Shown: positions 1 to 7,700 of the stretch, in pieces
Numbering within the stretch: position 1 is the stretch's first letter
How the letters are laid out: each line of letters begins with the position of its first letter
Assembly (NCBI GenBank): GCA_016710885.1
Contig: JADJUC010000029.1
Coordinates: 1-13,438 of the forward strand
DNA length: 13,438 nucleotides
Direction of reading: 5' to 3'
DNA from: Candidatus Proximibacter danicus
Lineage (GTDB): Bacteria > Pseudomonadota > Gammaproteobacteria > Burkholderiales > Rhodocyclaceae
Program-made: the position numbers and the translations under genes
Notes under the pieces: generated by a model
Seen by the model: the letters and a program-made list of their open reading frames with translations, nothing else
Databases searched by the model: none
Told to the model about the DNA's origin: nothing

Positions 1-21
1 ATTTCGCCAATCCTTTCGTGA

Positions 22-48
22 TTGACAAACTACGGCATCTCGTACAAT
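22..48 (+). promoter_or_regulatory. Putative sigma70 promoter of the toxin-antitoxin pair
   Basis: A perfect -35 hexamer TTGACA (22-27) is followed after 15 bases by TACAAT (43-48), one mismatch from TATAAT. The spacer is two bases short of ideal, but single-base indels are common in this sequence. Initiation about seven bases after the -10 box would fall at the ATG at 56, so the mRNA would be leaderless or nearly so. Such modules usually repress their own promoter; no operator is obvious here. Confidence 0.45.
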
Positions 49-55
49 TCAAGCC

Positions 56-351
56 ATGCGCACCGTCATCGAAACCAGACATTTCAGAAGCAAGCCGAAA
101 GAATCTGGTCCGAAGAAGAACGTCTCGGCTTCATTAACTGGATCGCTGAAAACCCGCTGGCGGGCGACGTAATCCCCGGTGTCGAAGGTGCCCGCAAGGT
201 GCGCTGGGTAGCCTCCGGTCGGGGCAAGCGTGGCGGCGCTCGGGTCATTTACTTCAATGTCGATGCGCGCGACGTGATCCTTCTGGTGGCGGTTTATGCC
301 AAAGCCGAGCAGGAAAATATCTCGCCCGATGCCATCAGAAAGTCGGTGTGA
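56..351 (+). CDS. RelE/HigB-like type II toxin, frameshifted near its start
   Basis: This is a small basic protein of about 98 residues that looks like the RelE/HigB superfamily (mRNA interferase-type toxins). Visible family features are the stretch WIAENPLAGDVIPG, then GARKVRW, a basic GRGKRGGARVIYF strand, and the hydrophobic strand VILLVAVYAKAE near the C-terminus. The likely start is the ATG at 56 (MRTVIETRHF). Its frame runs into the main frame only if one C is restored in the TTCAG near 82-86, giving HFQKQAERIW. The alternative TTG at 22 lies inside the -35 hexamer and gives an unrelated N-terminus, so I reject it. The stop at 349-351 is one base before the antitoxin ATG, the usual toxin-first coupling. 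The family is fairly sure; the exact subfamily and the start are less so. Confidence 0.75.
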
Positions 352-352
352 C

Positions 353-679
353 ATGAACGATCTGGAATCGCTGGATATTGAAAAAGTCGCAAAAGCCATC
401 GAGGCGGATGCAGGCGAACCACTGGCGGAGCTTCGTCAGGCACTGGCTGAGGCAAAGGCGGGGCAAGGTCGCGTGACGGCGCCGGAGCAGATTCTCGTAC
501 GCTCGGCACGCCGGGCAACCGGCCTCACGCAGGCGGAATTTGCCGAGCGAATAAACACGCCGGTAGCGACCCTGCGCGACTGGGAGCAAGGCCGCTTCAC
601 ACCACCCGGTAGCGCCTTGTGCCTGATGCGCATCATCATGCAGCACCCTGAACTGGCGCGAGAGCTGGCAGCGGCGTAG
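353..679 (+). CDS. XRE-family helix-turn-helix antitoxin
   Basis: This 108-residue protein is probably the antitoxin partner of the toxin directly upstream. It would bind and neutralise the toxin and repress the shared promoter. The N-terminal half is acidic and helical (MNDLESLDIEKVAKAIEAD). The C-terminal half, from about residue 44, is an XRE helix-turn-helix with the typical order ARRATGLTQAEFAERI, then TPVATLRDWEQGR. The WEQGR motif is standard for HigA/MqsA-like antitoxins whose toxin gene comes first. The ATG at 353 is chosen because it follows the toxin stop by one base. An upstream ATG at 296 in the same frame would overlap the toxin gene by 56 bases and lacks family similarity. The reading frame is intact. 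Confidence 0.85.
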   Translation: MNDLESLDIEKVAKAIEADAGEPLAELRQALAEAKAGQGRVTAPEQILVRSARRATGLTQAEFAERINTPVATLRDWEQGRFTPPGSALCLMRIIMQHPELARELAAA

Positions 680-724
680 CCTCGGCTCGATGTCAAAATC
701 GTCGATAACCACGAGAAGCCTGCC
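680..724 (+). pseudogene. Possible C-terminal remnant of a HigB toxin
   Basis: Between the stop of the XRE antitoxin and the HigA start, the frame of both genes reads PRLDVKIVDNHEKPA. HigB toxins typically end in a motif such as DVEIVDYH just before higA. The match is short, so this is a suggestion only. If right, a deletion joined the first antitoxin gene to the tail of a second toxin gene and removed the body of that toxin. Confidence 0.3.
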
Positions 725-1036
725 ATGCCCCTAAAGAACGGTATGCGCCCGATCCATCCGGGTGAAATCCTGCGCGAGGAGTTCCTGCTCCCCCTCAATC
801 TTTCGGCCAATGCGCTGGCGATGGCCCTGCGTGTGCCGGCACCGCGCATCAATGACATTGCCCGCGAGAAGCGCGGCATCACTGCAGATACTGCACTGCG
901 TCTGGCGCGCTATTTCGGTACCAGCGCCGAATTCTGGCTCGGTTTGCAGGCCGACTTCGATCTGAAAACGGCAGAGGCTGCCAATGGCGAGAAAATCGCC
1001 CGCGAGGTAATGCCGGCGGAACTGGAAGCTGCATAA
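725..1036 (+). CDS. higA: HigA-family addiction module antitoxin (apparently orphan)
   Basis: This is an intact 103-residue XRE-family antitoxin of the HigA type. The diagnostic N-terminus MRPIHPGEILREEFLLPL is present at about residues 7-24. It is followed by LSANALAMALRVPAPRINDIA, where the helix-turn-helix lies, then the conserved GITADTALRLARYFGTS and EFWLGLQADFDL. HigA normally follows a higB toxin gene of about 90 codons. Here only 45 bases separate it from the preceding antitoxin stop, so a complete toxin cannot be present. It may survive as a regulator, as an antidote against toxins elsewhere, or as a leftover. The ATG at 725 fits the family N-terminus. The start has no strong Shine-Dalgarno sequence, so coupling to the upstream genes is likely. 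Confidence 0.92.
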   Translation: MPLKNGMRPIHPGEILREEFLLPLNLSANALAMALRVPAPRINDIAREKRGITADTALRLARYFGTSAEFWLGLQADFDLKTAEAANGEKIAREVMPAELEAA

Positions 1037-1094
1037 CCGACATGCGGCTCGCCGTCAGCACGCTGATGAGGAATCACTGAGCGGCCGGACCTGC

Positions 1095-1122
1095 TTGCCA
1101 AATCTCCCGCTTTCGCTATAAT
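1095..1122 (+). promoter_or_regulatory. Sigma70 promoter for the iron/heme operon
   Basis: TTGCCA (1095-1100, five of six matches to TTGACA) and a perfect TATAAT (1117-1122) are separated by 16 bases. Initiation is expected near 1129, leaving a leader of about 15-30 bases before the FTR1 start. It lies in the 107-base gap after higA and is the best promoter in the window. No comparably good promoter was found within the downstream genes, so it may drive the whole plus-strand set. Confidence 0.7.
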
Positions 1123-1138
1123 GCGAACCATTCTCATT
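1117..1138 (+). promoter_or_regulatory. Putative Fur box overlapping the -10 element
   Basis: The 19 bases from 1117 match the classical Fur consensus GATAATGATAATCATTATC at 14 of 19 positions. Seen as a palindrome, 1120-1128 and 1130-1138 form a 9-1-9 inverted repeat agreeing at seven of nine positions, with the right arm ATTCTCATT. It covers the -10 hexamer and the expected start of transcription, the usual position for iron-dependent repression. Its place upstream of an iron permease and a heme-type receptor supports the call. Confidence 0.72.
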
Positions 1139-1143
1139 CGTAC

Positions 1144-1924
1144 ATGGACGCATTCGCCATGCTGCAATCTCTGGTTATCGCCCTGCGTGAAGGCCTCGAA
1201 GCCTTCCTGATCGTCGGCATCACCCTCGCCTATCTGCGCCAGACCGGGCGCACTGCGCTGGTTTCGGCCGCGCACTGGGGCATCGGCGTTTCGGTGATCA
1301 CTTGCTTCGCCGCCGGCTGGGCGCTCGGCCAGGCGGAAAGCCAGCCATTGTGGGAAGGCTCGCTAGCGCTGGTGGCCGCCGTGCTGGTGATCTCGATGGT
1401 GGTCTACATGCTGAAGGCGGCGCGCCACCTCAAGCAGCAGATCCATGCCCGGCTGGAGGCCTCGGCGGTGAAAGCCGGTCCGGCGGCGTGGTTTGGCGTT
1501 TTCGCCTTCGTGGTGCTGATGATCACCCGCGAGGGCATGGAAACGACGCTGATGCTGACCTCGCTGGCCAGCATGGGTGGCGCCTGGGACATGGTCATCG
1601 GCGGCCTGCTCGGCCTCTGCCTCGCCGCGCTGGCCGCCTGGGCCGGCAGCCGTTTCGGTGCGCGCATCGACCTGCCGCGCTTCTTCCAGGTGACTTCGGT
1701 TTTCCTCGTACTCTTTGCCGTGCAGCTGGTGTTCTACGCCTTCCACGAATTCACCGAAACCGGCCTCCTGCCGATCGACAACGAATACTGGCACCTCGCC
1801 ACCGAGCCGTATGCTCCCGAAGGGGGAGTACGGCAGTTTCATCACCAGCCTGCTGCTGGTCGTGCCGCTGCTCTGGTATGTGGCGCTCAGCCTGCGTGCC
1901 CGGTTGCAGCCGGTAGCCGCCTGA
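1144..1924 (+). CDS. FTR1-family iron permease, one frameshift near the C-terminus
   Basis: This is a multi-pass inner-membrane permease of the FTR1/EfeU family, which moves iron into the cytoplasm. Both hallmark REXXE iron-binding motifs are visible: REGLE at residues 15-19 and REGME at 129-133, each in a hydrophobic helix. At least six membrane segments can be read, ending with a hydrophobic helix before SLRARLQPVAA. The frame breaks at the run of five G at 1822-1826. Removing one G gives EGEYGSFITSLLLVVPLLWY and the stop at 1922-1924, about 260 residues in all. The ATG at 1159 (MLQSL) is an equally good start: it matches the usual family N-terminus and has GGA ten bases upstream. It is the first gene after the Fur-type promoter, and no extracytoplasmic oxidase or ferroxidase partner gene is seen nearby. 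Confidence 0.88.
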
Positions 1925-1996
1925 GCGGCGTCCAACCAAACCAAGCCAAACCAGCAATCAACAGCTGTTTTCAGCAGGACACCGCTCACCCGCTTT

Positions 1997-2016
1997 CGCT
2001 TCACATCCCGCTTCAC
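1997..2016 (+). repeat. Two copies of CGCTTCAC, 12-base period
   Basis: CGCTTCAC occurs at 1997-2004 and 2009-2016 in the 159-base spacer between the permease and the heme-type receptor. Twelve-base spacing places the copies on nearly the same face of the helix. Function is unknown and chance is possible in this pyrimidine-rich stretch. Confidence 0.4.
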
Positions 2017-2030
2017 GCTCATTAACCGAA

Positions 2031-2056
2031 CGCCAGCCAGCCATGCGCCAGCCAGC
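2031..2056 (+). repeat. 11-base perfect direct repeat upstream of the receptor gene
   Basis: CGCCAGCCAGC occurs at 2031-2041 and again at 2046-2056, separated by CATG. The pair ends 17 bases before the ribosome binding site of the receptor gene. It could be a binding site for a regulator or for an RNA-level control, or a slippage product. Confidence 0.6.
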
Positions 2057-2073
2057 TAATAAAAAAGCTCTCT

Positions 2074-2078
2074 GGAGG
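2074..2078 (+). promoter_or_regulatory. Strong ribosome binding site of the heme-type receptor
   Basis: GGAGG sits five bases before the ATG at 2084. It fixes the start of the receptor gene and is the strongest Shine-Dalgarno sequence in the window. Confidence 0.85.
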
Positions 2079-2083
2079 TATGC

Positions 2084-4377
2084 ATGTCTGTCGCTCGCGC
2101 TGTGTCGCCGGGTATTTCGCGCCGCTCATTTTCCCGATTCACCCCTCACCCTCTAGCCGTAGCGGTTGCCGCCGCCCTGGCGTCAACCGCCATGCCGGCA
2201 GCCGCCGACCAGGAACTGCGTGACACCGTGGTTACCGCCACACGCAGCGCAGCCGCTATCGATGACCTGCCGGTCACTGTCACCGCTGTCACGCGCGAAG
2301 ACATGGACCGCCGCATGCCGGCCGACGAGGCCGACCTTTTCCGCGACGATCCCGACGTGGCCATGGCCCGCGACCTGCGCCGTTTCGGTTCGACGCGCGT
2401 CAACATCCGTGGCATCGAGGACAACCGCGTCGTGCAGATGGTCGACGGCGTTCGCCTGCCCGACTACTACAACGGCGGCGGCCCGACCAATTTTTCGATG
2501 AGCGCAACACCTTCGGTGATGCCGGATTTCCTCAAGCAGGTCGAAATTGTCCGTGGTCCGGCTTCCAGCCTTTACGGGTCTGACGCCATGGGCGGCGTGG
2601 TCGGCTATGTCACCCTCGATCCGTCGGACATCGCCACCGGCGACAAGAAATCGGGGGTACGCGTACGTGGCGGCTATTTCGGCGCCAACGAGCAGTTTTC
2701 CGGCAGCGTCGTCGGCGCCCTGCGCGGCGACAGTGCGGAGTTTCTGCTCGGCTATGGCGAAGCGCGCGGCCACGAAACCGACAACCAGGGCAAGGACGGC
2801 AGCACCAGCCGTTACCGCAGCAAGCCCAACCCGGCCGACACCGAAGATCGCGGCCTGATCGCCAAGCTGATCGTGAAGCCATCGGCTGGCCACAAGCTTT
2901 CCGCCACCGTCGAAGGGCGCGAGCAGAATGTCGAAACCGACGTGCTCCGCCTGAGCAGATCGCTGCCCAAGGTCACCACCATGACCGGTGACGACAACGC
3001 CAGGCGTGCCCGTTTCAGCCTTGAATACGAGCACAAGCCGACCGGCGCCTTCTACGACCGGATGCTTGCCAAGGCCTACTACCAGGAGTCGGAAACACAC
3101 AACAAGAACGACCAGCGCCGCAGCATTGCGCGCTACCTGTTCCGCAGCCAGCGGTGCCGGTAATGATTGCGACATCTATCAGATTTCTTCTTCGATCAGA
3201 CGACGACCGGCATCAACCTGCAATTCGAGTCATTGCTTGGCGGCGGCAGTTTCCCATTTGCTGACCTACGGCGCCGACCTGATGCGCATGGAGTCGGAAG
3301 AGCTGCGCGATGCCACCCGCTACAACCGGACCACCGGCACCGTCTCGAAATCGATTGCCGGCGACAACTATCCGCTGCGCGATTTCGCCAACGGCCAGAC
3401 CGATACCGTCGGACTCTTCCTGCAGGATGAAATTTCCGGTCTCGTCGGCGGCAAGCTGACGCTGACACCCGGCGTTCGCTATGACTACACGAAGCTGAAG
3501 CCGGAAGTCGATGCGCTGTCGCAGCAGGTGCTGACACTGCTCAACAGAAGCGTTTCCGAACAGACCTACAGCCGGTTTTCGCCGAAGCTCGGCGGCCAGT
3601 GGAAATTCACCGAGACACTGGCGACCTACGGCCAGCTCGCCGCCGGCTTCCGCGCACCGAACTACAACGAGGTCAACGGCTCTTTCCGCAACACCGCCCA
3701 GCTCTACGGCTCGGTTCCCAATGGCGAGCTGAAGCCGGAAACCAGTGTCGGTCTTGAACTCGGCCTGCGTGCAAAGTCGGCAACGGCAAGCGGCCAGATC
3801 GCGGTCTACAACAACCACTACAAGGAGTTCATCGAGAACGTCCGGCTTTCCTGCCCGTCCGATCCGGCCTGTATTCCCGGCTTTACCACCTACCAGTCAC
3901 GCAACCTCTCGGAAGTGCGCATCTACGGTGCAGAAGTGCGTGGCGCCTGGAATTTCAAGCCGGGCTGGCGTGTAGACGGGGCCGTTGCCTATGCCCACGG
4001 CGACAACAAGGAAAACCATCAACCGCTCAACAGCATCGAGCCGCTGCGCCTGAGCATGGGAATTGCGCGAGATGCCGGCAGCTGGGGCGCAGAAGCCCGC
4101 CTGCGCGCCGCAACGCGCAAGTCACGCATCGACGACAGCGCCGGATCGGCCACCGACCCGGCCTACTACCGCACGCCAGGCTACGGCGTCACCGACCTCA
4201 CCGCCTGGGTCAAACCAGCCGCGACACGCGCGTCACCTTCGGCGTGAACAACGTCTTCGACAAAAGTACTGGCTGTGGAGCGACATCCGTCAGGCCGATG
4301 CGCTGTCGCCGGAAGGCGTCGACTTCTATTCGCAAGCGGGCCGCACTTTCCGCGTCGCGCTACAAGCGGATTTCTGA
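2084..4377 (+). CDS. TonB-dependent hemoglobin/heme-type outer-membrane receptor (frameshifted)
   Basis: This is an outer-membrane beta-barrel receptor of about 763 residues. A signal peptide ends near residue 41 (MPAAA, then DQ). A TonB-box-like RDTVVTATR (46-54) and a plug domain follow, with NIRGIEDNRVVQMVDGVRLP and VEIVRGPASSLYGSDAMGG. In the barrel, GFRAPNYNEVNG matches the FRAP motif of hemoglobin/heme receptors, with a PNGELKPETSVGLELGLR element after it. The C-terminus GRTFRVALQADF ends in Phe, as barrel proteins do. The frame changes near 3150, 3178, 3235, 4220 and 4264, yet similarity continues in the new frame each time. The product is therefore likely full length in the organism. 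The heme assignment rests on the FRAP motif and on the CobN-like neighbour; transferrin-type or other substrates are possible. The gene follows the permease by 159 bases. Confidence 0.87.
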
Positions 4378-4411
4378 ACCAAAGGAGCCTTGGCCGGCAC
4401 CCGGTGCGCCA

Positions 4412-4434
4412 CACAGAGCGCCGGGGGCGCTGTG
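4412..4434 (+). other. GC-rich hairpin between receptor and small CxxC gene
   Basis: CACAGAGCGCC (4412-4422) can pair with GGCGCTGTG (4426-4434), with a bulged A and a three-base loop GGG. No run of T follows, so it is not a classical terminator. It sits in the 70-base gap before the next start and could act as an mRNA stability or processing element, or merely be a feature of GC-rich DNA. Confidence 0.4.
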
Positions 4435-4447
4435 CCAGACAGGGATC

Positions 4448-4765
4448 ATGAAAAAACACCAACGACCTGACCCGACAGTGCTGCTGGCATCGCTGCTGTC
4501 GATGATGACGCGCTTCTCATGCCTCGGCTGCCCAAGGCTGGCCGGACGCATCCGGCGCAATCTGGCGCTGCTGCACCACTACCCGGACAAGGACATGCCG
4601 CCACAGCTGAAAGAACTCGCACAACGTCTCGAACACGAGTGGGCGCAATTGCATCTCGCTATTTCCGACATTTCCGACTCGCCTGTTGCTGGCGAGAAGC
4701 GCACCGATTCCAGCATCGTCAACGAACACCCCATCACACATCCTGCCAGCCAGTCGCTGCATTGA
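4448..4765 (+). CDS. Small CxxC-containing protein of unknown function
   Basis: This intact 105-residue ORF lies between the heme-type receptor and the CobN-like gene. I do not recognise a named family. The N-terminal part has a short hydrophobic or amphipathic helix (VLLASLLSMMTRF) followed by SCLGCPRLAGRIRR, with Cys25 and Cys28 in a CxxC pair followed by Pro. The middle is helical and charged (PPQLKELAQRLEHEWAQLH), and the tail (about residues 77-105) is polar and probably disordered. There is no signal peptide; the hydrophobic stretch is too short for a sure membrane segment. The ATG at 4448 is chosen because longer frame extensions overlap the receptor tail. An AGGGA lies very close to the start, and an AAGGAG just after the receptor stop is too distant. 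A CxxC beside heme and metal-handling genes suggests metal or heme binding, which is inference. Confidence 0.7.
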   Translation: MKKHQRPDPTVLLASLLSMMTRFSCLGCPRLAGRIRRNLALLHHYPDKDMPPQLKELAQRLEHEWAQLHLAISDISDSPVAGEKRTDSSIVNEHPITHPASQSLH

Positions 4766-4793
4766 TTCACCTACCGACCAGCAAGCCACCCCT

Positions 4794-7700
4794 ATGCTCC
4801 TGCCCAAAAGCCTTTGCCGCGCCCTCATTGCCACAGCTACCGCCCTGCTTGCCGCCACGGCATGGGCCGATACGGTGCTCTTCATCTCCGTCAGCCCGGT
4901 GCCGCACGGAAAATTCACCAAGCTCGCCGAAATCGGCGCCGCGCACGGCTTCAAGGTCGAATCGCGGCAGGCCGAGAAACTACCGACCGAACAGGACGCC
5001 TCGCTGTTCCGTGGCGCAGATGTCGTGATCTTCGACGCGCCGCGCGACCATCTGCAGGACCAGATGCGCGCCAAACTGGCCAAGGCGCTGCCCGGCCTCG
5101 GGGTGCCGCATCTGTGGATGCACGAGACCAAGCCCAGCTAAGGCTTCCCGACCGGTCGCCGAGCGCCTACGCCCTACCATCAACGGCGCACACCGAACTT
5201 CGAGAACTCTTCCGCACGCTCGCTGCTCATCGCCAGGTGGATCGATCGACGGCGTCCCGGCGCCGGTGATCTTCCCCAAGGCCGCGATCTACCGCCCGCA
5301 GGCGCCGAGCCTCGTCTTCGCCAACACCGCCGACTACCTGAAATGGAAGAACGTCGACTCGGCAGCAAGCCGCCGGTGATCGCCGTCGCGATGCATCAGA
5401 CCTATGTCGGTTCCGAACAACCTGGCGTTCATCGACGACCTGATCCCCCGCTTCAAGCCGCCGGGTGCCGTGCGCTGGCCTGGTACGCGCCGGTCATGGG
5501 GCCGCAGGCCGGCTGCTCAAAGTCGACGGCAAACTCGTCGCCGATGCCGTCATCAACACCCAGATCGTCCTCGACCCGGAAGGACGAAAGAAGGAACTGG
5601 AAGCCCTCGGCATCCCCTGGGTGCAGGCGCTCTCCTACCGCAAGGGTGACGCGGCCGACTGGCGCGCCGATCCGCAGGGCCTGCCGTTGATCGACGTGCC
5701 CTTCTTCCTCGCCCAGGGCGAATACGCCGGCATCGCCGACGCAGTGGTCGCTGGCGCCCAGAAGAAGGGCGACGACGCGGTGACGGTGATCCCCGAGCAG
5801 TCGGCTGCCGTCGTCACCAAAGTCATCAACCAGGTGCGCCTGCAACGCCTGCCGAATGCCGACAAGAAGCTGGCGGGGGTCGTCTGGAATTACCCGCCGG
5901 GCGAAAAGAACCTCTCTGCCTCCTACCTCCACCTGCCGCTGAGTCTCGCCGCTACGTTGAAATCGCTGAAGGCCGCCGGCTACGATGCGCGCCCGGAAGA
6001 AGAAGCCGTGTTGATCAACAACCTGCAGCGCCTGCTGGCACCGTTCTACCGTGACGGTCAGTTGCCGTCGCTGCTGCGCGACCCGGGCTGAGAAGCTGCC
6101 GGTCGCCACCTACCCCAGTGGCTGGCAACGCTGCCAGAAGGCGTACGTCGCGAGCTGCAGGAACGCTGGGGCGAGCCGGAAAAATCGGCGATGGTCATCA
6201 GGAACGATGGCGCCCCGTACTTCGTCATCCGCGCTTTGCTGCCGGCAAGGTCATCTTCACGCCGCAGGCGCCGCGCGGCGAGAAATGGGAAGACAAGGAA
6301 AAGGCGCTCTACCACTCGACCAAGGCCATCCCCTCGCACTACTACCTCGCCCAGTATCTGTGGGTGCGCGAGCAGTTCAAGGCCGACGCACTGGTGCATT
6401 ACGGCACGCACGGCTCGCAGGAATGGCTGCCCGGCAAGGCGCGGCCTGTCGGTGGCCGACTACCCGTTGCTGGCGGTTGGCGATGTGCCGGTGATCTACC
6501 CCTACATCGTCGACAACATCGGCGAGGCGCTGCAGACCAAGCGCCAGGGCCGGGCGGCGACCGTCACCCACCAGACCCCGCCCTTCGCCCCGGCCGGCCT
6601 GCACGACGCGTGACCCGGAAGATCCACGACCTGCTGCACGCCTGGCTGGCGCAGGACGACGGCGCGGTGAAGGACAAGCTGGCCGCCGACCTGAAGGCCG
6701 CCGTGAACAAGGAGCGCATCGACCAGGACATGGGCTGGAGCGAGGCCCGCATCGACGCCGATTTCCCGCGCTTCATCGACGCGCTGCACAGCCACCTGCA
6801 CGAACTGGCGCAAACCGCCCAGCCGATGGGCCTGCACAGCTTTGGCAATGCGCCGCAGCAGGCCCACCGTATCGGCACAGTGCTGATGATGCTGGGCCAG
6901 CCATTCTGGGAGGCCGCCGCCAAAGCCGCCGGCGAGCCGACGGCGACCGGGACGAAGCGCTTGTTGCCGACTTCGACGAAACTGCCGAGACCCCGCCCTA
7001 CAAGCTGCTCCGCGACCATCTGGCCGGGCAACCCAGGCCAAGCCCGCCGACCCAAGCCCTGGCCGAGCAGCTGGCGCAGGCCCAACGCTGGTACGCCGAC
7101 CTGGGCGCCGCGGCGAGCGCCCGGGCCTTGCTGGCGGCGCTGGCCGGCGAGCACCTGCCCACCTCCTACGGCGGCGACCCGATCAAGAACCCCGACGCGC
7201 TGCCCACCGGGCGCAACCTGTACGGCTTCGACCCTCGCGCGTGCCGACCCAAAGGCAGGCCTGGGCGGCCGGCAAAGAAGCGGCCGACACGCTGATCGCC
7301 GCGCACCAGCCGCCAAAGACCGGCGCGGCGCCCAAAAGCTCGCCTTCTCGCTGTGGTCGGTCGAAACCATGCGCCACCAGGGCATCCTCGAAGCGCAGGC
7401 GCTGTGGACCATGGGTGTCGAGCCGGTGTGGGATGCCGGCGGGCGGGTCATCGATGTCAAGCTGGTGCCGCGCGAGTGCGCTGCAGCGGCCACGGGTGGA
7501 CGTGGTGCTGTCGGCCACCGGCCTGTACCGCGACCATTTTCCCAACGTCATGAAACACCTGGCCCGCGCCGCGCAACTGGCCGCGCAGGCCAACGAGGCC
7601 GACAACCCGGTGCGCCAACACCCTGGCCATGGCCGCGCAACTGGTCAGCAGGGCATCGCCGAAAAGGCCGCGCTGAAAGGCCGCCGAAACGCGCATCTTC

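Noticed and set aside
22..55. TTG start at 22 for the toxin
   Set aside because: The TTG is the start of a perfect TTGACA -35 hexamer, and the resulting His/Arg-rich N-terminus is not family-like, whereas the ATG at 56 gives a typical one.
1822..1826. Run of five G in the permease gene as a phase-variation switch
   Set aside because: Five bases is short for contingency slippage, and single-base errors are common across the window.
1916..1929. GCCGC-CTGA-GCGGC hairpin at the permease stop as a terminator
   Set aside because: The stem is only five base pairs and no T tract follows.
1958..1967. Palindrome AACAGCTGTT as an operator or terminator
   Set aside because: It is only ten bases long with no loop, lacks a partner copy, and is easily found by chance.
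2183..3175. Long minus-strand ORF of 330 codons opposite the first receptor
   Set aside because: It mirrors the receptor gene in GC-rich DNA. The plus strand carries a signal peptide, TonB box and plug motifs, while the minus product has no recognisable family.
6564..7493. Minus-strand ORF of 309 codons inside the CobN-like gene
   Set aside because: It has low-complexity Arg/Ala/Gly composition and lies opposite clearly conserved CobN-like sequence.
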